6,818 bases of DNA. Origin: JABFRJ01 sp031379035. Its GTDB lineage: Bacteria; Pseudomonadota; Alphaproteobacteria; Rhizobiales; Hyphomicrobiaceae. The notes below the pieces were generated by a model. That model did not search any database. It had not been told where the DNA came from and was given only the letters and a program-made list of their open reading frames with translations. Below are positions 6,285 to 6,818 of the stretch, piece by piece; the first letter of the stretch is position 1, and each line of letters opens with the position of its first letter. The position numbers and the translations under genes were made by a program. The stretch lies in NCBI GenBank assembly GCA_031379035.1, contig JANNEU010000259.1:1-6818 (forward strand), given 5' to 3'.

Positions 6285-6818
6285 TCAGGTCAGTTGCGCT
6301 GCGGCCAGCGCCTTCGGCAATTCGGCTTCGACTACATCCAGGTCGGCATCGGTGCCGGCCGAGATACGGATGCAGCGGTTGAGCGGGGCTGCGCCCGGCA
6401 TGCGCACAAACACGCCCCGTTCGATCAAGCCATCCAGTACGCGCTTGGCATAGGCCCCATCGCGCCCACAGTCGAGGGCGACGAAGTTGGCGGCAGATGG
6501 CAACGGCACTAGGCCGTTGGCCCGGCCGATCACGCCAATGCGGGTTCTTGCGTGCGAGACTTTGGCAACCACCGCGCGCAAATAGGCTTGGTCGGCGAGG
6601 GCGGCTAAGGCACCGGCCTGCGCAATGCGGTTGACCGAGAAGTGATTGCGGATCTTGTCGTAGGCCTTGATCATCGAAGCCTCGCCGATCACGTAGGCGA
6701 TGCGGGCACCGGCCATGCCGTAGGCCTTGGAGAATGTCCGAAAGCGGAGGACTTTTTGATCCGTCACATCGATGGGTGGCGTGGTGCCGTCGGGGGCGAA
6801 CTCCGAATAGGCTTCATC
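6285..6818 (-). CDS. HisC-like PLP-dependent aminotransferase, C-terminal part
   Basis: This is a class I/II aminotransferase of the histidinol-phosphate aminotransferase type; 177 residues are visible and the 5' end lies beyond the window. It opens with DEAYSEFAP, where the Asp and Tyr are the PLP-contacting pair of this fold. TFSKAYGMAGARIAY follows, with Lys31 of the fragment as the Schiff-base lysine and the phosphate-binding Arg in GAR. The C terminus carries the substrate-carboxylate arginine region (CIRISAGTDADLD). HisC family members have about 350-370 residues, so about half is missing. HisC-like enzymes act on histidinol phosphate, aromatic amino acids or other substrates, and neighbours here give no histidine genes, so the substrate is open. 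It is the upstream partner of the Rid gene. Confidence 0.9.
   Translation of the reverse strand, partial: DEAYSEFAPDGTTPPIDVTDQKVLRFRTFSKAYGMAGARIAYVIGEASMIKAYDKIRNHFSVNRIAQAGALAALADQAYLRAVVAKVSHARTRIGVIGRANGLVPLPSAANFVALDCGRDGAYAKRVLDGLIERGVFVRMPGAAPLNRCIRISAGTDADLDVVEAELPKALAAAQLT

Overview
The window looks like part of an alphaproteobacterial chromosome, probably Hyphomicrobiales (Rhizobiales). The grounds are high GC in the genes, GC-rich third positions, and the style of the transport, Rid and aminotransferase proteins. This is a judgement from composition and protein style; no database search was possible. No rRNA, complete tRNA or CRISPR array was seen.

Region 1-842 is one end of an ISAs1-family insertion sequence on the minus strand. 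It carries a transposase gene whose frame breaks near position 130. The IS sits inside the 3' part of a P4-type tyrosine recombinase (integrase) gene that begins at 1724. The junction can be read to about the base (842/843), and the integrase has lost its HxxR and tyrosine boxes. Both genes are therefore remnants of mobile DNA. Upstream of the integrase is a gene-free stretch of about 550 bases (1725-2272). It holds a perfect 14-bp palindrome, 10-bp-phased direct repeats and an AT-rich patch, which fits an old integrase control or attachment region.

Region 2273-5809 is a tungstate (possibly molybdate) uptake locus. A one-component regulator, with an excisionase/MerR-like helix-turn-helix fused to a periplasmic-binding-protein-like sensor domain, is encoded on the minus strand. 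It diverges from an operon of permease (tupB), ATPase (tupC) and periplasmic binding protein (tupA). The permease and ATPase genes overlap, a Shine-Dalgarno precedes tupA, and a fourth gene is coupled to tupA by ATGA. That fourth gene encodes the N-terminal part of a second, ModA-like binding protein and is cut off at about codon 72. The likely scheme is that TupA captures the oxyanion in the periplasm, TupB and TupC import it, and the regulator reads cytoplasmic oxyanion and controls the shared 62-bp promoter region, which carries a tandem 10-bp repeat.

Region 5714-5885 is a junction without a recognisable gene; it contains small inverted repeats that may terminate converging transcription. 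Region 5886-6818 is a minus-strand pair: a HisC-like PLP-dependent aminotransferase (5' end beyond the window), then, 15 bases on, a small Rid-family protein that lacks the usual catalytic arginine. Such pairs fit aminotransferase chemistry that releases or uses reactive enamine/imine intermediates.
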